Source: Rhodospirillales bacterium (GTDB lineage Bacteria > Pseudomonadota > Alphaproteobacteria > Rhodospirillales > Defluviicoccaceae). Taken from it: a stretch of 5,854 bases of DNA. The DNA is taken from positions 1-5,854 of the forward strand of contig JAUXFS010000142.1 of the NCBI GenBank assembly GCA_030622775.1. Reading direction: 5' to 3'. Below the pieces are notes generated by a model that made no database searches, had not been told where the DNA came from, and saw only the letters and a list, made by a program, of their open reading frames with translations. The stretch's first letter is position 1. Every line of letters begins with the position of its first letter. Positions 5,270 to 5,854 of this stretch are shown piece by piece. A program made the position numbers and the translations under genes.

Positions 5270-5854
5270 ATGATCAAACGCACACTCCTGGCCACCACCG
5301 CGGCGACTGCCTTCGCCGCCTTGACCTTTGTCGTCTCGCCCGCGTTCGCGGACCAGGGAAATCCGATGGGCGTCCAGATGGCGCAGACCGAAAGCGAAGG
5401 CTCGGCCGGTGCGACGGGCGGACAGACGGGGGGGCAAATGCAGGGCCAGATGCAGGACCGCCAGCAGATGCCGGGGCAAATGCAGGGTCGTATGTCGGGC
5501 CGGCGGGGCATGCAGGGCGCTCAAGGCGCTGGCGCCGCGTCACCCTGTCCGGGAATGACGGGCGGCCACGGCAAGGGTCAAGGCATGAAGGGCCACGGCA
5601 AGGGTGGCGGCATGCATGGCCAAATGCATGGTCAAATGCATGGCGGCACGATGGGTCACGGTAAGGGCGGCGGCATGCATGGCCAAATGCATGGCGGCAT
5701 GATGGGCGGCATGATGGGCCTGGGCATGGGACCGGGCGGTCCCTTCGCCACCAACAAGGATCTCTCGGCCGAGAACATCACGGACATCATCGAGGGCCAC
5801 TTCGCGTGGAGGGGCAACAAACGGCTGACGGCGGTCAAGGACATCGTACGTCTC
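5270..5854 (+). CDS. Met/His/Gly-rich exported protein, possible metal-binding (partial, 3' end beyond the window)
   Basis: 195 codons are visible with no stop. Residues 1-27 are a signal peptide (K3-R4, hydrophobic 6-22, cleavage after AFA27), so the protein is periplasmic or secreted. Residues 33-153 are low-complexity and Gly-rich with 21 Met: a Gln/Met part with repeated Met-x3-Met spacing (M57/M61, M67/M71/M75), then a His/Met part with eight His between 100 and 141, and MMGGMMG at 144-150. One Cys (C93) is present. A GHGKG-GGMHGQMHG unit occurs twice, 21 residues apart, with a weaker third copy before it. From 161 the sequence turns into an ordinary globular segment (DLSAENITDIIEGHFAWRGN, then KRL), which resembles a domain found in alphaproteobacterial hypothetical proteins. 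Met/His-rich periplasmic proteins often bind copper or silver; that role is inferred. No named family is assigned. Confidence 0.8.
   Translation, partial: MIKRTLLATTAATAFAALTFVVSPAFADQGNPMGVQMAQTESEGSAGATGGQTGGQMQGQMQDRQQMPGQMQGRMSGRRGMQGAQGAGAASPCPGMTGGHGKGQGMKGHGKGGGMHGQMHGQMHGGTMGHGKGGGMHGQMHGGMMGGMMGLGMGPGGPFATNKDLSAENITDIIEGHFAWRGNKRLTAVKDIVRL
5564..5695 (+). repeat. in-frame tandem repeats in the Met/His/Gly-rich gene
   Basis: Copies at 5591-5632 and 5654-5695 encode the same 14 residues (GHGKGGGMHGQMHG), 63 bp apart. A partial, diverged copy at 5564-5593 encodes GHGKGQGMKG. A 26-base stretch is identical between the two full copies (5606-5631 and 5669-5694). The flanking codons differ only at silent positions (GGC/GGT, GGC/GGT, GGT/GGC), which points to an in-frame duplication whose protein sequence has been kept. 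Confidence 0.75.

Noticed and set aside
5564..5712. Repeats in the Met-rich gene as a CRISPR array
   Set aside because: The repeats are in frame, lack unique spacers of constant length, and encode a conserved peptide unit.

Overview
The window is high-GC bacterial DNA with a strong G/C preference at third codon positions. The gene content (a RbsB-type periplasmic binding protein, a TorS-like hybrid kinase, and a Met/His/Gly-rich exported protein with an AWRGN-type C-terminal segment) suggests a Gram-negative proteobacterium. An alphaproteobacterium of the Rhodospirillales type is most likely, but this is inferred from gene style and not from a marker gene.

Layout. Positions 1-216 are a leader region that may hold the last codons of an upstream gene (3-119, weak). 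Positions 217-1263 encode an exported ribose-type solute-binding protein. It overlaps by four bases (GTGA) a 1188-residue hybrid sensor kinase at 1260-4826. Positions 4827-5269 are a non-coding gap of about 440 bp. On the minus strand this gap carries a short stretch with the signature motif of HD-GYP cyclic-di-GMP phosphodiesterases, which looks like a gene relic. It also contains several small hairpins and one longer dyad just ahead of the next gene. From 5270 to the window end runs the 5' part of a Met/His/Gly-rich exported protein with no stop inside the window.

How the genes work together. The binding protein and the kinase are translationally coupled, and no permease or ATPase gene lies between or beside them here. 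This is the arrangement of TorT/TorS and LuxP/LuxQ pairs, in which a periplasmic binding protein presents its ligand state to a helical sensor domain. The kinase has H535, D826, D972 and H1127, so it can carry a complete His-Asp-His relay, but no separate response regulator is in the window. The binding protein keeps most of the ribose-pocket residues of RbsB, so the signal is more likely a sugar or polyol than TMAO. The Met-rich gene has its own ribosome site and structured leader and is probably a separate unit, perhaps handling copper or another soft metal.
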